This document shows, one piece after another, positions 6,103 to 7,597 of a stretch of 7,597 nucleotides of DNA. How positions within the stretch are numbered: position 1 is the stretch's first letter; every line of letters begins with the position of its first letter. The position numbers were made by a program, and so were the translations under genes. This stretch comes from an uncultured Clostridia bacterium. Lineage in GTDB: Bacteria; Bacillota; Clostridia; Peptostreptococcales; Anaerovoracaceae. The stretch spans positions 1 through 7,597 of the forward strand of contig CALBZG010000058.1 in assembly GCA_937889655.1 (NCBI GenBank), read 5' to 3'. The notes under the pieces are model-generated. The model made no database searches. It saw nothing but the letters and a program-made list of their open reading frames with translations, and had not been told where the DNA came from.

Positions 6103-7113
6103 TTAAAAATGTTTTAATATTTTTTCTGAATAATCCCTTTGAGCGTACCGGTCAGTCATGCCGGCGATATAATCCTTCACGGATTCCTCCACGCCGTAAT
6201 CGTCGATCAACGCGTAGTTTTCTGCCGGAAGCTCCTCAGGTTTGGCTGTATAGTACCTGTAGAGGCCTTGGATAACGGTCCTGACCATTTCCAGCTCTTC
6301 GTCTTTCTTGACCTTGGCATTGTGATAAACCTGATCAAACATGAATTCCCTGAGCTTGCTCATGTACATCGTGCAATCCTCCGACATGGCGATGGCGCTC
6401 TTTTCCCAGGAATTTTCAATCATATCGGTCACCATGGTGTTCACTCTCTCCCGATGGCTCCTTCCCAGAAAATCGATGCAATCCTTAGGCAGCTCCGATT
6501 CGCTGATCACATTGCTCCTGACAGCATCGTCGATATCATGATTGATATAGGCGATCCGGTCCGAGGTCTTGACCACCTGCCCCTCCAGGGTGAAAGGGAT
6601 CCCTTTGCCGGTATGGTTCAATATGCCGTCCCGCACTTCTTTTGTAAGGTTCATGCCTCTTCCCAAGGCCCCCTTATTGCCCTCCAACACCTCAACGACT
6701 CTGAGGCTCTGCAGGTTATGCTTAAACCCGCCGGGATGGATCTCCGACAGGAATGTTTCCCCATTATGTCCGAAAGGTGTATGTCCCAGATCGTGGCCCA
6801 TCGCGATGGCTTCGATCAGATCCTCGTTCAGGCCCAGGGCTCTTCCGATGGTCCGGGCGATTTGGGAAACCTCGATGGTATGGGTCAGCCGCGTACGGAA
6901 GTGATCCCCCTCCGGTGCGATAAAGACCTGAGTCTTGTGCATCAGCCGGCGGAATGCTTTGGAATGGATGATCCTGTCCCGGTCCCTCATATATTCCGTG
7001 CGGACCTCGCATTTTTCCTCATCAAAATCGCGGCCTTTGCTGTCACCTGCTTTTGCCGCGTATTTGCTCAGAATGGTGTATTCTCTTTCCTCGATTGCTT
7101 TTCTGTTGATCAT
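6103..7113 (-). CDS. dgt: Deoxyguanosinetriphosphate triphosphohydrolase-like protein (HD domain)
   Basis: 336 residues, the length of the short (type 2) dGTPase-like group. The HD-domain metal ligands are visible: His78 in RLTHTIEV (75-82), His107-Asp108 in AMGHDLGHTPFGH (104-116), and probably Asp185 in SDRIAYINHD (184-193). The segment RTEYMRDRDRIIHSKAFRRL (38-57) is also family-typical. The enzyme hydrolyses dNTPs to the deoxynucleoside and triphosphate; substrate preference in this subgroup varies, so the dGTP label is by homology only. The start at 7113 agrees with the usual N-terminus, but no clear Shine-Dalgarno sequence precedes it (AAAGATAAAAAATCA). It lies 48 nt after the transporter gene with no visible terminator between them. 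A dNTP-pool enzyme next to primase is common in Clostridia. Confidence 0.93.
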   Translation of the reverse strand: MINRKAIEEREYTILSKYAAKAGDSKGRDFDEEKCEVRTEYMRDRDRIIHSKAFRRLMHKTQVFIAPEGDHFRTRLTHTIEVSQIARTIGRALGLNEDLIEAIAMGHDLGHTPFGHNGETFLSEIHPGGFKHNLQSLRVVEVLEGNKGALGRGMNLTKEVRDGILNHTGKGIPFTLEGQVVKTSDRIAYINHDIDDAVRSNVISESELPKDCIDFLGRSHRERVNTMVTDMIENSWEKSAIAMSEDCTMYMSKLREFMFDQVYHNAKVKKDEELEMVRTVIQGLYRYYTAKPEELPAENYALIDDYGVEESVKDYIAGMTDRYAQRDYSEKILKHF

Positions 7114-7161
7114 TGATTTTTTATCTTTGCTTGCTTATTTTATGTGCGTTTTCTATATTCT

Positions 7162-7597
7162 CTAAGTTATCAGCTCGATGGCCATGACTGTAAGCCCTCC
7201 AAGCATCATGGTGATCGGCAGCGTTACCACCCATGCCACAACGATGCTTCTTGCGATGCCCCATTTTACGGCAGAAGCTCTTTTAGCAGTGCCTGCACCC
7301 ATGATAGAGGTGGTGATGACCTGAGTGGTGGATACCGGCGCTCCCAGGAAGCTCATTAGTTCGATGACCAGCGCCGCGGAAGTCTGTGCGGAAAATCCGG
7401 ATGCGGGCTGAAGCTTGGTAACAGATCCGCCCATGGTCTTCATGATCTTCCAGCCGCCTACAGAGGTGCCGACAGCCATGCAGGCCGCACAGGTGATCTT
7501 GACCCAAAGCGGCACTCCATGATCCGGGGAAAGCATCCCTCCGCTTATCAGGGCCAGGGTGATGATACCCATGGTTTTCTGGGCGTCATTGTTACCG
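7162..7597 (-). CDS. PiT-family inorganic phosphate transporter, C-terminal part (5' end outside window)
   Basis: The frame enters from the right edge and ends at TAG (7164-7162), giving 145 residues of the C-terminal half. The first visible residues, GNNDAQKTMGII, are the second of the two repeated PiT signature motifs (G-x-N-D-x-x-K/N). Hydrophobic segments follow: ITLALISGGM, VKITCAACMAVGTSVGGW, and the last two, IARSIVVAWVVTLPITMML and GGLTVMAIELI, which end at the C-terminus. The middle carries GGSVTKLQPASGFSAQTSAA and GAPVSTTQVITTSIMGAG, both typical of the family. The internal ATG at 7572 is not the start, because the conserved motif lies upstream of it. PiT proteins import phosphate by cation symport across the membrane. 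No hairpin terminator is visible after the stop, so read-through into dgt is possible. Confidence 0.93.
   Translation of the reverse strand, partial: GNNDAQKTMGIITLALISGGMLSPDHGVPLWVKITCAACMAVGTSVGGWKIMKTMGGSVTKLQPASGFSAQTSAALVIELMSFLGAPVSTTQVITTSIMGAGTAKRASAVKWGIARSIVVAWVVTLPITMMLGGLTVMAIELIT

Noticed and set aside
6139..7116. Long plus-strand frame of 325 codons
   Set aside because: It is the antisense shadow of dgt, whose HD motifs and neighbours show the minus strand to be coding.

Overview
The window looks like a chromosomal segment of a Clostridia-type Bacillota. The core gene order dnaG, rpoD (sigA), trmK, nif3-like matches the conserved primase/sigma-factor neighbourhood of Gram-positive bacteria. 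Ribosome binding sites are mostly purine-rich AGGAGG types. The RNase P RNA is class A, which fits Clostridia better than Bacilli. Genus cannot be fixed from this sequence alone.

Right and centre (7597 down to 1368, all on the minus strand): the 3' end of a PiT phosphate transporter, then a dNTP triphosphohydrolase (dgt), primase (dnaG), the housekeeping sigma factor (rpoD/sigA), tRNA A22 methyltransferase (trmK) and a Nif3-like dinuclear-metal protein. dnaG, rpoD and trmK are tightly packed: a TGATG overlap between the first two and a 2-nt gap between the next. A sequence matching the published sigma-H consensus at every position lies just after the dgt stop, facing dnaG. This suggests that replication priming and the main sigma factor are also driven by the stationary-phase/transition-state sigma factor.

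The RNase P RNA gene (rnpB, minus strand, about 1357 to 1001) starts 11 nt after the nif3-like stop codon. Its near-consensus sigma-A promoter (TTGACA, 18 nt, TATAAT) is built into the last ten codons of the nif3-like gene, and the nif3 stop codon TAA is part of the -10 box.

Left part: a non-coding stretch of about 540 nt lies between rnpB and the next protein gene. In it, about 675-912, I see a structured RNA on the plus strand with long-range helices and G-U pairs that favour that strand. My best guess is a raiA-motif RNA, from remembered sequence only. It is preceded by three mutually exclusive hairpins, the last followed by a T-run, which resembles an attenuator. The far left holds the 5' 154 codons of an AbiEi-type antitoxin gene (minus strand), with a good promoter whose -10 box sits in a perfect palindrome that could be the autoregulatory operator. 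This end looks AT-richer than the core operon and may be the start of an accessory region.
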